NCBI GenBank assembly: GCA_025354985.1 | Contig: JANXLU010000068.1 | Span: 1-64,000, forward strand | DNA from: Chloroflexota bacterium | Lineage (GTDB): Bacteria; Chloroflexota; Anaerolineae; J036; Brachytrichaceae | Direction of reading: 5' to 3' | Length of the DNA stretch: 64,000 bases | In this document: in pieces, positions 46,283 through 55,821 of the stretch | How positions within the stretch are numbered: position 1 is the stretch's first letter | Layout of the letters: each line of letters begins with the position of its first letter | Made by a program: the position numbers and the translations under genes | The notes under the pieces: generated by a model | What the model saw: only the letters and a program-made list of their open reading frames with translations | Told to the model about the DNA's origin: nothing | Database searches by the model: none

Positions 46283-47128
46283 ATGCAACAATCCGAAAAC
46301 GTACCATTCACGCCACCCGAAACACCCAAGGTTCTTCCCGCAGCTTGGTTTGCGCTCGGCAGTGTCTTCGGCGCTGTCATCCTTTTTTGCGTGCTCGTCA
46401 TCCTGACCCGGGGATCCATAATGGATTCGCTAGTGGGATCCACTGAGTTGGAAGCAACGCGGATTGGTGTGATCAGGCAAGCGGCACGCGATGGTGTTGC
46501 GGATGCCCTGGCCGCGAGCGGCCCAAAGTCTCCTGCGTCCTCCATTTCAGTTGCGGGGCCGCCAGTTCCACAGGCGCCCCCGACTGCCCAGGCCCAACAG
46601 ATAGTGATCCGCCAGGCAAACGTTCAAGGGAACCCAAATGCGCCAGTTCAGATCGTTGAATTTGGCGACTTTGGGTGCATCTTCTGCACACGCTTCTATC
46701 AGCAAACGCTCTCACGCATCATCGACAAATATGTCAAGACGGGTCAGGCCAACCTGGTCTACAAGCATTTCCCAATCGTCAGCCTGCATCCCGGTGCCGA
46801 CCTTGCCGCCGTGGCGTCGGAATGCGCGGCTGATCAGGGGAAGTTCTGGGAATTCCACAACGTTCTGTTTGAACGCAACACCAAAGGCTTCACATCGGTC
46901 ACTCTGGCGCAAATGGCTTTGGATTTACAACTCGACGTTCCAAACTTCACATCATGTTTAAATAACGGCACAACATCATCGCGCATGACTGCGGACATGG
47001 CCGAGGGGCGCAGTTTGAATGTGGGAGGGACACCCACGTTCTACATTAACGGTCAGGCGGTGGTGGGTGCGCAACCGTATGAAGTGTTTGACCGTGCCAT
47101 TTCCCAGGCACTCGCCAAGCGCCAGTAA
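46283..47128 (+). CDS. DsbA-family thioredoxin-fold protein, membrane anchored
   Basis: NPNAPVQIVEFGDFGCIFCTRFYQQTLSRI (CxxC)...NVGGTPTFYINGQAVVGAQPYEVF. Confidence 0.92.
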   Translation: MQQSENVPFTPPETPKVLPAAWFALGSVFGAVILFCVLVILTRGSIMDSLVGSTELEATRIGVIRQAARDGVADALAASGPKSPASSISVAGPPVPQAPPTAQAQQIVIRQANVQGNPNAPVQIVEFGDFGCIFCTRFYQQTLSRIIDKYVKTGQANLVYKHFPIVSLHPGADLAAVASECAADQGKFWEFHNVLFERNTKGFTSVTLAQMALDLQLDVPNFTSCLNNGTTSSRMTADMAEGRSLNVGGTPTFYINGQAVVGAQPYEVFDRAISQALAKRQ

Positions 47129-47155
47129 CAGCTAACCCGCTCTCAGCCCGAGGCG

Positions 47156-48424
47156 CTAATTTTTTACGAGCCGCTCGATGGCATCAAATGCTGGCCGCGT
47201 GCCGCCCTTCTTGTCGATAATACTGTAAGGCAGTGCCGAATCCTGATCCGCTGCCACCGACGTTTTGGCCACGTAATCCAGATTAAACAGTATCGCAAAC
47301 TGCACATAGCCACTTTCCCGTAGTATGAGGAACGCCTTGAGGATGTATTCAGCCTGTTGCGCGCTGCTGTTGTCCAAGGCAAAGCCAAACCCGCCGGGCG
47401 CGTCGCTGGCACCCAACCCTTCCATGCTGGCCCATCCAAACTCGGTTACGCACAGCGGCCGATTCGTCTTTTCGTGATAGGCCGTTAACGTGCTGGTGAA
47501 GGACCATGAATGATGCGGGTTGTCAAATGGCCCGCGAAAAACTGCAGTGGGATTGTTATATCCGGCGTTCCAGGCGATTTCTGGCGGCAGATTAAAACCA
47601 TTCAAATGCACGCCGATGCAGTCCACATAACGCAACCCATCCGCCGCAATAAATGCGTCCAACCAGGCGTAATCGTCAATAGCAGTACCCGGCTCGGCGC
47701 TGCCACCGGATGGTGAAGGAGCGGCCATGATCAATCGAATGTCACGGTTGCTAGCCCGCACGACGGGCGCCACGCTGGACAACACGCGCCGGTAATCTTC
47801 GGCCCGAATCTGGCCGGATGAAACCTGCCAATCGCGCCCCAGATTGACCTCATTAAATACTTCGATCGCATGCAGGCAACCCTTGTATCGAGCAGCCAGT
47901 GTCCCGAGAAATCGCGCCGCCTCCGCTGCATCATCCGGCGGGCTGGGCAACTGTCCAGTCGGGTTGGGCTGCACACGCGACCACTGTGGCGGGTGCGTGA
48001 CGGTAAACAACACGTTTAGACCGCGCCAGTTTGCATCGGCCATAAAGCTGTCCAAAAGCTGCCAACGAGTGAGGTTTGGATGCAGGCGCTCGGGCTCAAA
48101 TTCCTGCCAATTGATCTTTACCCCCACCCAATCCAGCCGAAGCTTATGGGCAATGACATTATTCCAATAACCAATATCGCCAACCGACCAGTTGCTGCTG
48201 ATCCCATAGCCAAATTGATCAACGGGTTTACGTGGCCGCTCCTCTGGTTTTGGGCAAAAAAAGCCATCAAGACCAATTACCGAACCATCCGAGGCAACGG
48301 CTGCGGGCTCAACAGTCGGCGGCAAGTTTGCGGGTGCTGCCCGCGCCATGCACGCTGCACCCAACACCACAGTAACAACCGCTGCCCAAGCCAAACGCGG
48401 TCGCCACCACACAACGATATTCAA
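47156..48424 (-). CDS. Clan-A glycoside hydrolase-like (cellulase/GH39-like TIM barrel) secreted protein
   Basis: Signal-like N-terminus; ...CLHAIEVFNEVNLGRDW (NE acid/base) and PLCVTEFGWASMEG (nucleophile E). Confidence 0.75.
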   Translation of the reverse strand: MNIVVWWRPRLAWAAVVTVVLGAACMARAAPANLPPTVEPAAVASDGSVIGLDGFFCPKPEERPRKPVDQFGYGISSNWSVGDIGYWNNVIAHKLRLDWVGVKINWQEFEPERLHPNLTRWQLLDSFMADANWRGLNVLFTVTHPPQWSRVQPNPTGQLPSPPDDAAEAARFLGTLAARYKGCLHAIEVFNEVNLGRDWQVSSGQIRAEDYRRVLSSVAPVVRASNRDIRLIMAAPSPSGGSAEPGTAIDDYAWLDAFIAADGLRYVDCIGVHLNGFNLPPEIAWNAGYNNPTAVFRGPFDNPHHSWSFTSTLTAYHEKTNRPLCVTEFGWASMEGLGASDAPGGFGFALDNSSAQQAEYILKAFLILRESGYVQFAILFNLDYVAKTSVAADQDSALPYSIIDKKGGTRPAFDAIERLVKN

Positions 48425-49842
48425 TCCTTTTTGATCGCCTTTATCGCTTCAAATGCCGGCCTGGTGGAACCGTCCCTACGCACGATACTGTAAGGGGCAA
48501 CATTGGCAGTTTTCCCATCTGGGTCTTCACCGATTTTCACTATGTAGTCCAAATTGAAGACAATCCCAAATCTCACATAGCCGCTCTTCCGAAGCAGGTC
48601 AAAACCCTGCACAATCCAATCAGCCTGCTCTTTCTCGGTGTTGTCCAACGCAAAACCAAATCCGTCAGGGGCCCCCTGCGTTGGCGATCCGTCCTTTCGC
48701 TTTAATGCATCCATTGAGGGCCATCCAAACTCTGTCACGCACAATGGCTTTTTGGTCTTTTGATAGTATGTTGTAAAGGTCGACATAAAAGACCAGTCGT
48801 GGCTGGGGTTGTCAAACGGTCCTCTAAATTTGGCGGTTGCATCTTTATAGCCGGAATTCCACTCCTTGTCTGGTGGAAAGTTGTAGCCGTTGAGATGCAC
48901 ACCGACACAATCAACAAGCGCGGGCCCGCCCGCTGCGACAAAATCATCCATGTATGCAAAATCGTCCTGAAAGCTGCCCGCCTTGCTGTAGCCCACCGTC
49001 GACAATGCACCCATGACCGTGATGATAGTCTGGTCATACTTTTTGATGGCGGGCGCAACCGCTTTGAGAAAGCTGATGTAATCGATGGCTGCAATTCTGC
49101 CGCTTGGTACGCGCCACTCACGATCAAGGTTCATTTCATTCCAAATTTCAACCGCCTGAATACAGCCCCGGTAACGGGCAGCTATCTTTCCAAAGAACCG
49201 TGCTGCATCGCTGAAATCATCGGGCGGTCCGAGCAATCCTGGTTCATTTAGCTTTCGCGCCCACGCCGGCGCCTGAATAATTCCAACCATGATGTTCAGG
49301 CCCTTTTTATTTGCATCGGCAACAAATGCGTCAAACGAATTGGCATCGACTTGTGGCGTTATTTTGCCCTTTTCCTTCTCAAACTCGCTCCACCGTACTT
49401 GGGCTTTCGTCCATGACACCCTCAGCTGATCGGCCATTACATTATTCCAGTTTCCCATGTCGCCAACCGCCCAGTTACTTTGCACGCCATACCCGAATTT
49501 CTCTGGCGCTGCATGCGGGTTTGGACAAACAAAATCAGGAAGGCCGGGAATCGCCCCGTCGGGATGCATGGATGCGGCTGGTGCTACCGTTTGCGCTGCA
49601 ACTTGAGCCGCCGCAGCCGGTGTAGTAACCGGCTTTGCGTCGGTTGCCTGGGCAAATTTTATGGACGGCGTAATGGGCGTTGCGAGCGCCTCCTGTTTGC
49701 CAGTTCCAATCGTACTGCGCAACGCATTGATGCCCACGACAACCAACCCGATGCCACCGATCACCAGTGCCAGTAATACTGACAGACCGATTGCCATGCG
49801 TCGCTGCCTATAACTATTTTGATTCGATTGCTTGTTGTTCAT
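48421..49842 (-). CDS. Clan-A glycoside hydrolase-like protein, paralogue of the adjacent gene
   Basis: TM anchor; CIQAVEIWNEMNLDREW and PLCVTEFGWPSMDA; same order of conserved blocks as the downstream gene; 4-nt overlap. Confidence 0.75.
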   Translation of the reverse strand: MNNKQSNQNSYRQRRMAIGLSVLLALVIGGIGLVVVGINALRSTIGTGKQEALATPITPSIKFAQATDAKPVTTPAAAAQVAAQTVAPAASMHPDGAIPGLPDFVCPNPHAAPEKFGYGVQSNWAVGDMGNWNNVMADQLRVSWTKAQVRWSEFEKEKGKITPQVDANSFDAFVADANKKGLNIMVGIIQAPAWARKLNEPGLLGPPDDFSDAARFFGKIAARYRGCIQAVEIWNEMNLDREWRVPSGRIAAIDYISFLKAVAPAIKKYDQTIITVMGALSTVGYSKAGSFQDDFAYMDDFVAAGGPALVDCVGVHLNGYNFPPDKEWNSGYKDATAKFRGPFDNPSHDWSFMSTFTTYYQKTKKPLCVTEFGWPSMDALKRKDGSPTQGAPDGFGFALDNTEKEQADWIVQGFDLLRKSGYVRFGIVFNLDYIVKIGEDPDGKTANVAPYSIVRRDGSTRPAFEAIKAIKKD

Positions 49843-49888
49843 TGATGGTTACGATTATGTGTGAGATTTTAGCTATGCAGCCAAAGCC

Positions 49889-52800
49889 TTACTTTGGCGG
49901 ACTAATGGCTGCTCGCATCGACTCACAGGCTGGACACGATCCATTTGACCGCACAATGGCGTAGCCCCCGCGCACGTCCGATTGCTGCACGTTCCAAGCC
50001 GTGATGTCGACATTCCACACGATCATAAGTCTAACTTTGCCGCTGGATTGCGATGCGGTCACAGCCTGAGCGAGCCACTGTGCCTGACCGGCGAGCGTGT
50101 TGGCTTGGGCCCAGGCATAGGTCGGCGGCAGCGGGCCGAGACCGTCAGCGGTCAAATAGCCAAAATCCGTGAAGCACAGTTTGCGCTGTCCGCCAAATGC
50201 GTTAAAGTATTCTTCCCTCAGCGGACCGTAATACCAGGAGTAATGCGAACCAGCAGTGGCTCCGCTGCTTTGTGCCGGGGACACGGTGCCGGCCGTGAAA
50301 TGGACCCCGATGCAATCAGCATAGTCCGTTACGGATACATTGGCCATTTGTGCCAGAAATGCGCTGTCATCGCACCCATTCGCCGTACAGCCACCGTTAA
50401 ATGCACCTGTTGGGGCCAGCGCCGCGCTAATCACCATGGTCTTGCCATTGCGCGCCTTGATGGCGTTAAACGCCTTGGCCAAAAGGCGCGTATAGTTTGC
50501 GCCACTAATCTGACCCGCAGGCCATTGAACAGCCAAGTTCGGCTCGCTCCAAACTTCGATCGCATCTGCTCCGGCCGCTGCGAGATTGCCCAGGTACGCA
50601 ACCCAAAGATTCTGATAGTCCTCGTCCATAACTTTGGCGCGGCTTCCTTGCGCACCAATCAGTACCTGCAGCCCCTGCGAGTGGGCCTGCGACACAAATG
50701 CACTGGCATCGGCAAAATCACGGACAATCAGTTTCACCCAGGTCATCCCACTCTGTTTCACCCGGTCAAAACTGGCCAATCCGCCCACATGCCCACCCAA
50801 TTCAAACCTACCGTCAGTTCCTGCAACCGCAACGGGTAACGGCAAGTCCAGTACATCTGGAGGTGTGCCCGAGCTCACCGGTTGAGCCGCTGGAGCCTCG
50901 GCGCCCGGGCCGCTGACTATGGCAGAACCCTGCACCGATGGCGAAACCGTGACTGAGGGCGAAATGACGGTTCCTGAAATCTGAATTGTCGGGCTCGTTG
51001 CCCGCCTTGGGATGGCGGTGGGAAGTGCAAGCGCACCCTGACCAACAGCCATTGCGCCACCCGGTGACGTGGCATCCAGTGCACCGCCGCCAACCACTTG
51101 AACTTGAGCGCCACCTGTCTTTCCAAATGGTGCCCCGCTGAGTGTCGCCTGAATTAGGTAAGACCCGGGCATTGACGTGGCCGTCCATTCCAGCAGATTG
51201 TCGCTTAGGTTTCCAAGCATGTATTGCACACTTCCATCCGGAAAATTTACCGCCCATGAAAGTCGAGCAACCGACGGCGTTTCTTTTAGGGCTGTATGAG
51301 TCAGCGCCGCCTGAATAACCGCGGCTGCTTTCGGGTCATTTTCACCCTGATCAAGACCGCGAAATGTCAATCCGTTGAGTGCGTACTTTTGTGCCCGTTG
51401 GACCATCCGGTCGATCGTGGCTGCCGTTGTCACCCACACGGTTTGCGCTATGCCACGCACATCTACCGAAGTGTAGCGATATGTTTGAATCGAAGCGTCA
51501 AAAATCAGCGAACTGGGCGCAAATCGGTTGCGCAGCTTGAAATTTGCTTTTGCACCGGGAACAAGGTCTACGCCGAGCGGGCTCACGAGTTCAGCACCGC
51601 CGAATGCACGCGAGGCCTCCTCAAGCGAGAGATATGCGACGTCTCCGCCGGGCGAAACGCGCATACTCGACACTGGAATGACCACCTGCAGCTTGTTTCT
51701 GGGTACCCGGGCAAGCACCCAACTCATCAAACTGTCAAACTGCTCGCCTGTTGCAGCAATTGGGTTGGTGGATAAGTCAACCTCCAACACATCTACAAAC
51801 GTCGCGATTTTTCCCAAGTCATACCCGCTGCTCAACCATTGCCTATCACCCGCATCCTGTGGTGCCGGAACTGATACGACCAGACGTTTGTCCCGGGCGT
51901 GGACTTCAACAGCCAATGCCTGAAGAAAACTGGTATAGCTTGCTTGCTGCGCATCGCCTAGACCGCGATAATCAACAGATATACCGGAATAATTTCCAAC
52001 TGCCAGCAAACTTGCTAGATTTGCAACATGCGCTTTGCGTGCAACATCACTCGCCAACATATCCCGCAGCACCGTCCGATTAAGTTCACCCTGTTTGCTC
52101 CAGTTTCTAACGCCTATTTGAACCCTGCCGGATACGTCCTTTGACGTTATGAGCCGGCTCCTGTCACCGGCGATGGCGCCATCATCACCCAAATACAGGC
52201 CTAGCGCTGTTACGGTTGCCGCCGTGGTCGCCACATCGTTGTCCAGCTTGGCATCGCTGGCGGCTTCGATACCCATGACCATGCTGGCTGGGCGTGATCG
52301 AACCAACAGCAAGTTGCGTGGTTGCGAATTTGCCGATGTTAGCTCCAAACTTCTTGTGCTGACGTCGAGTTGTCCTCCAAGCCAGTGCCAGGCTTGATTT
52401 GCGGCATCCCAGCTATACAAATCGAGTTGTCCGGCGTTGTTGGCATCAACATTCCCGGGCAGTGTTAACCGAAGAGCGGTGGATGCCGGAGTCCCGCCAC
52501 AATTACGGATCGAATATAGGCGACTCAGCGGCTCAAGCGTTGCCGGCAACTTTGACAGTGCACCTTGATATTCGCCGCCGGCGGCCATCTCTGCCAGTGA
52601 CGTGGAACCAAGTTGAAAAGCCATCCCTGTTTGTGCAGCGATTCCGCGGACCGAGAAACGCAGCATGCCATCGTCGCTGCTGAGATTGGTATTGGGATCA
52701 CTAAGGGAAATGCAGCCTTTCTGGCTGTTCAGTTGCCAAATGCCGGCAACAATTGCGCCTGCGACAATGGCCACCAAAATGATGGCCATTGGCCGCAAGG

Positions 52801-52951
52801 GCAACGTTTGCATTGAAAGCCGTGGACGCTCCCGCGGCGGTCTTGGCGGGAGTTTGGATTTTTCTGGAAAAAGCCCGTCTGATACGCGCCCCGTGTTTTG
52901 ACGGTGCTTCGGCTGGTTGCTTCTTTCAGCGGGAAATGTGCTATCCGTCAT
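49889..52951 (-). CDS. Large membrane-anchored protein with GH18/YaaH-like and clan-A GH-like domains, both with altered catalytic residues
   Basis: YSGISVDYRGLGDAQQASYTSFLQALAVEVHARDKRLVVSVPA (GH18-like, E replaced by R); C-terminal AIEVWSEPNLAVQW and KLCFTDFGY resemble the neighbours' NE and TEFG blocks. Confidence 0.7.
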   Translation of the reverse strand: MTDSTFPAERSNQPKHRQNTGRVSDGLFPEKSKLPPRPPRERPRLSMQTLPLRPMAIILVAIVAGAIVAGIWQLNSQKGCISLSDPNTNLSSDDGMLRFSVRGIAAQTGMAFQLGSTSLAEMAAGGEYQGALSKLPATLEPLSRLYSIRNCGGTPASTALRLTLPGNVDANNAGQLDLYSWDAANQAWHWLGGQLDVSTRSLELTSANSQPRNLLLVRSRPASMVMGIEAASDAKLDNDVATTAATVTALGLYLGDDGAIAGDRSRLITSKDVSGRVQIGVRNWSKQGELNRTVLRDMLASDVARKAHVANLASLLAVGNYSGISVDYRGLGDAQQASYTSFLQALAVEVHARDKRLVVSVPAPQDAGDRQWLSSGYDLGKIATFVDVLEVDLSTNPIAATGEQFDSLMSWVLARVPRNKLQVVIPVSSMRVSPGGDVAYLSLEEASRAFGGAELVSPLGVDLVPGAKANFKLRNRFAPSSLIFDASIQTYRYTSVDVRGIAQTVWVTTAATIDRMVQRAQKYALNGLTFRGLDQGENDPKAAAVIQAALTHTALKETPSVARLSWAVNFPDGSVQYMLGNLSDNLLEWTATSMPGSYLIQATLSGAPFGKTGGAQVQVVGGGALDATSPGGAMAVGQGALALPTAIPRRATSPTIQISGTVISPSVTVSPSVQGSAIVSGPGAEAPAAQPVSSGTPPDVLDLPLPVAVAGTDGRFELGGHVGGLASFDRVKQSGMTWVKLIVRDFADASAFVSQAHSQGLQVLIGAQGSRAKVMDEDYQNLWVAYLGNLAAAGADAIEVWSEPNLAVQWPAGQISGANYTRLLAKAFNAIKARNGKTMVISAALAPTGAFNGGCTANGCDDSAFLAQMANVSVTDYADCIGVHFTAGTVSPAQSSGATAGSHYSWYYGPLREEYFNAFGGQRKLCFTDFGYLTADGLGPLPPTYAWAQANTLAGQAQWLAQAVTASQSSGKVRLMIVWNVDITAWNVQQSDVRGGYAIVRSNGSCPACESMRAAISPPK

Positions 52952-53107
52952 TTAGTCACTACACCTGAAACCAAAGCATCACCGATAAGCCTGAGACTTC
53001 GATAAGTCTCCTCGAATGCCGGCTTGTGTTTCCCAAGGTCAGAATTGCAATTGGAGGAGCCAACCAGATTTGAGATTTTAGCAGGGAACCAACGAGATAA
53101 TTCAGGC

Positions 53108-53506
53108 ATGAACAATCGACAAACTGTAAACACTGGCACAATTTGGGAAGATCTTGCCGGCTATTCGAGAGCCGTGCGCGTTGGAAACCACATCTGTGTA
53201 AGTGGCACCACGGCAACCGATTCATCCGGCGCCCTGGTTGGCGGGACTGATCCTGCCCAGCAAATGGAGTTTGCTCTAAAGAAAGTAGAAGCCGCAATCG
53301 TGAGCCTGGGCGGACAATTAACCGATACTATTCGTACTCGGGTATACGTGCATAACATGCGGGATTGGGAGGCTGTCTCGCGTGTTCATGGTCGTGTGTT
53401 CGCGAAAATCCGACCGGCAAATACACTTGTTCAAGCCGGGCTTATTGGTGAAGGCTACCTGGTTGAAGTAGATGCCGACGCCCTAGTCGACGAGCAACCA
53501 AAATGA
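53108..53506 (+). CDS. RidA family protein (YjgF/YER057c/UK114)
   Basis: YSRAVRVGNHICVSGTTA...ALKKVEAAIVSLGGQLTDTIRTRVYVHNMRDWEAVSRVHGRVF. Confidence 0.93.
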   Translation: MNNRQTVNTGTIWEDLAGYSRAVRVGNHICVSGTTATDSSGALVGGTDPAQQMEFALKKVEAAIVSLGGQLTDTIRTRVYVHNMRDWEAVSRVHGRVFAKIRPANTLVQAGLIGEGYLVEVDADALVDEQPK

Positions 53507-54525
53507 AGTTTTCCATCCGCATAAACAACGACCTGCCTGTGCGTGAGTATCCTCCCTTGGCGCAAGCCGCCGAGAATAATGGATTTGACCAGTTCTGGAT
53601 AAGCAACGATCTATTCTTGCGAAGCGCAGCGGTCATTTTGGCGCAAGTCGCATTGGCGACCCGGAAAATCGAAATTGGCACCTGCATTCTGAACCCGTAT
53701 ACGGTTCATCCTTCCGAGATCGCCATGTTTGCTTCCACCATGGACGAATTAAGTGGAAATAGATTTAACCTTGGCCTGGCCGCAGGGGCGGGAGAATTCC
53801 TAAAGTGGGTGGGAATTGACCAGACCAAGCCGTTGACTATGATGCGGGAAACGGTAGGTGTTATTCGCAAATTGCTGCAGGGCCAACACGCGGAACTTCA
53901 GGGTAGTCTCCTAAAGTGGGGGAACGAGGCCTACCTAAGATTCAAACCTGCCCGAAGCACACCAATCTATTTGGGCGCGATGAGCGAAAACATGATTGCA
54001 CTTGCGGCAAAATCCTGTAACGGTATTTTGCCACTCCTCTTTCCGCCCGAACATTTCCATGAAGTCCAGGCATTACTTTCCGCTGCTTTTCTAGGGGAGA
54101 CCGCGATCCCGCAAAGTGCGTTTGATTTCGCCGCGTGTATTTGGGTGTCCATCGATGCCGACCGAAGTGCCGCCAGACATGAGCTTGCTAAAAAAATCGC
54201 CTACTATGGTCACGCACTCAGTCCGCTCATCTACACGCGATTGGGGGTCACCCGGGATGACTTTCGGCCAATAGAACGTGCCCTCATGGTGGAACAAAAC
54301 GAGAGGTCGGCCGTTGCACTGGTGAATGAAAAAATGCTTAAAATTGGCGTGGTTGGAGATGCTGATGATTTGATCGGGCGCTTGCAACCCCTCATCGATG
54401 CCGGTGCGCGGCACCTTAGCTTTGGACCACCCCTCGGTCCAAATCCTGTTCATGCAATCGAATATCTTGGCAAAAACGTACTCCCAAGGCTCAAATCCCA
54501 CTCCGGCGTGCGCCAGCCAGGCTAA
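53503..54525 (+). CDS. LLM-class (Mer-like, probably F420-dependent) oxidoreductase
   Basis: PLAQAAENNGFDQFWISNDLFLRSAAVILAQVALATRKIEIGTCILNPYTVHPSEIAMFASTMDELSGNRFNLGLAAG. Confidence 0.88.
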   Translation: MKFSIRINNDLPVREYPPLAQAAENNGFDQFWISNDLFLRSAAVILAQVALATRKIEIGTCILNPYTVHPSEIAMFASTMDELSGNRFNLGLAAGAGEFLKWVGIDQTKPLTMMRETVGVIRKLLQGQHAELQGSLLKWGNEAYLRFKPARSTPIYLGAMSENMIALAAKSCNGILPLLFPPEHFHEVQALLSAAFLGETAIPQSAFDFAACIWVSIDADRSAARHELAKKIAYYGHALSPLIYTRLGVTRDDFRPIERALMVEQNERSAVALVNEKMLKIGVVGDADDLIGRLQPLIDAGARHLSFGPPLGPNPVHAIEYLGKNVLPRLKSHSGVRQPG

Positions 54526-55751
54526 CCACGGATCCACTGCATCGTTCGGTCCGCAAGCGTATCAAGGGCCCGTACGCTCATCGCGATATGATCCTCTCGC
54601 GTATCTTCAATCCGATTGTGAGATATGCCTTTCAGACTTTGAACAAATAACATGACGGTGGGAATACCCGTACGACACACTTCCGCGGCATCGTGTAGCG
54701 GACCGCTCGGCAGGCGCATCGAAAGGCCGCAAACATCGCGAACAGATGCGTCCGCAAGCTTTATCAACTCCGGGTGAAACAGGAATGGCTGAATGCTCCA
54801 AATTTTCTTCCATGTCACCTCAATGTGTTCCCCTTTTGCGGCAAGCAAACTTGCCTGTTTGGCCTCACCATACATTTTTGCGAGCTTGGCGGCGTTCAGG
54901 TGACGCTGATCCAACGTCATCAGTGCCTCGCCCACGACCGCCGTAACAATGCCTGGTTCTGTTTGAACCCGGCCGACAGTGCAAACCCCGCCGTGTTTGA
55001 TGCCGATCTCCCGGACCGCCAGATGCGTCCTACTTACTCCACCCAATGCATCCTTCCTCATAAGCATTGGCGTGCTGCCGCTGTGGGCAGCCTGACCGGT
55101 AAAAGTGATTTGGTGTCGCTCAACACCAAATGTGCCTAGAACGACACCCATTGGCAGATTCTTGCTTTCCAAGACAGGCCCCTGCTCAATATGTAGCTCG
55201 AGGTAAGCTGCCGCATTTTTGAGTTGCGTGCGCGCTCGTGTGGCAGTTTTCAGCTCAACACCGTGCGCGGCGGTTGCAGCAGCCAAGGTAATGCCAGCCC
55301 GGTCCTTCAACGCACCCACTTCCATAACGTCAATTGCGCCGCTGGCGCAGCTGCTGCCAAATAGGCTTCGACCAAACCGCGCACCCTCCTCATCCGCCCA
55401 ATCCACCAACCGAACGGTCACGGGCGGAGTGCCACGTTCGGCCAGGCATCGCAGCACTTCAAGACCGCCCAGAACGTTCAACGTGCCGTCCAGCCATCCA
55501 CCATTGGGCACGCTGTCCATGTGCCCGCCAATTACCAGCGTCTTTTTTGTCTTTCCCTTGAGCGTAAACCACAAGTTTCCGGCCTCATCAACCTGATCTG
55601 TTACACCCGGAATTTGCCCGGCCTTGGCGCGTAGCCAGGCACGCGATTCCGCCCAGGTGTCTGTCCAGGCTACGCGCTGCGCGCCATTTTCATCACTCGT
55701 CAAGTCTCGCAATTCCTTTAGCTCGTCAATGGTTCGTTGTGGATTTAGCAT
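54522..55751 (-). CDS. Zn-dependent M20-family hydantoinase/carbamoylase-type amidase (N-carbamoyl amino acid/allantoate amidohydrolase)
   Basis: VIGGHMDSVPNGGWLDGTLNVLGGLEVLRCLAERG, DEEGARFGRSLFGSS, LELHIEQGPVLE. Confidence 0.9.
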   Translation of the reverse strand: MLNPQRTIDELKELRDLTSDENGAQRVAWTDTWAESRAWLRAKAGQIPGVTDQVDEAGNLWFTLKGKTKKTLVIGGHMDSVPNGGWLDGTLNVLGGLEVLRCLAERGTPPVTVRLVDWADEEGARFGRSLFGSSCASGAIDVMEVGALKDRAGITLAAATAAHGVELKTATRARTQLKNAAAYLELHIEQGPVLESKNLPMGVVLGTFGVERHQITFTGQAAHSGSTPMLMRKDALGGVSRTHLAVREIGIKHGGVCTVGRVQTEPGIVTAVVGEALMTLDQRHLNAAKLAKMYGEAKQASLLAAKGEHIEVTWKKIWSIQPFLFHPELIKLADASVRDVCGLSMRLPSGPLHDAAEVCRTGIPTVMLFVQSLKGISHNRIEDTREDHIAMSVRALDTLADRTMQWIRG

Positions 55752-55821
55752 GGTGTTTTCGTTCAGTATTCAGTATACAGATTTTGCGAGATGCCAATTC
55801 TTCATTTGCCCTCGGCGGGTC

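Noticed and set aside
52993-53010. Inverted repeat GAGACTT-CGAT-AAGTCTC in the divergent region before the RidA gene
   Set aside because: 7-bp stems with short loops are expected dozens of times in 64 kb; no supporting SD, U-tract or promoter context. Could be an operator but not supported.
55761-55780. Tandem TTCAGTA repeats near the amidase start (TTCAGTATTCAGTATACAG)
   Set aside because: Two 7-bp units only; no further copies or operator evidence.
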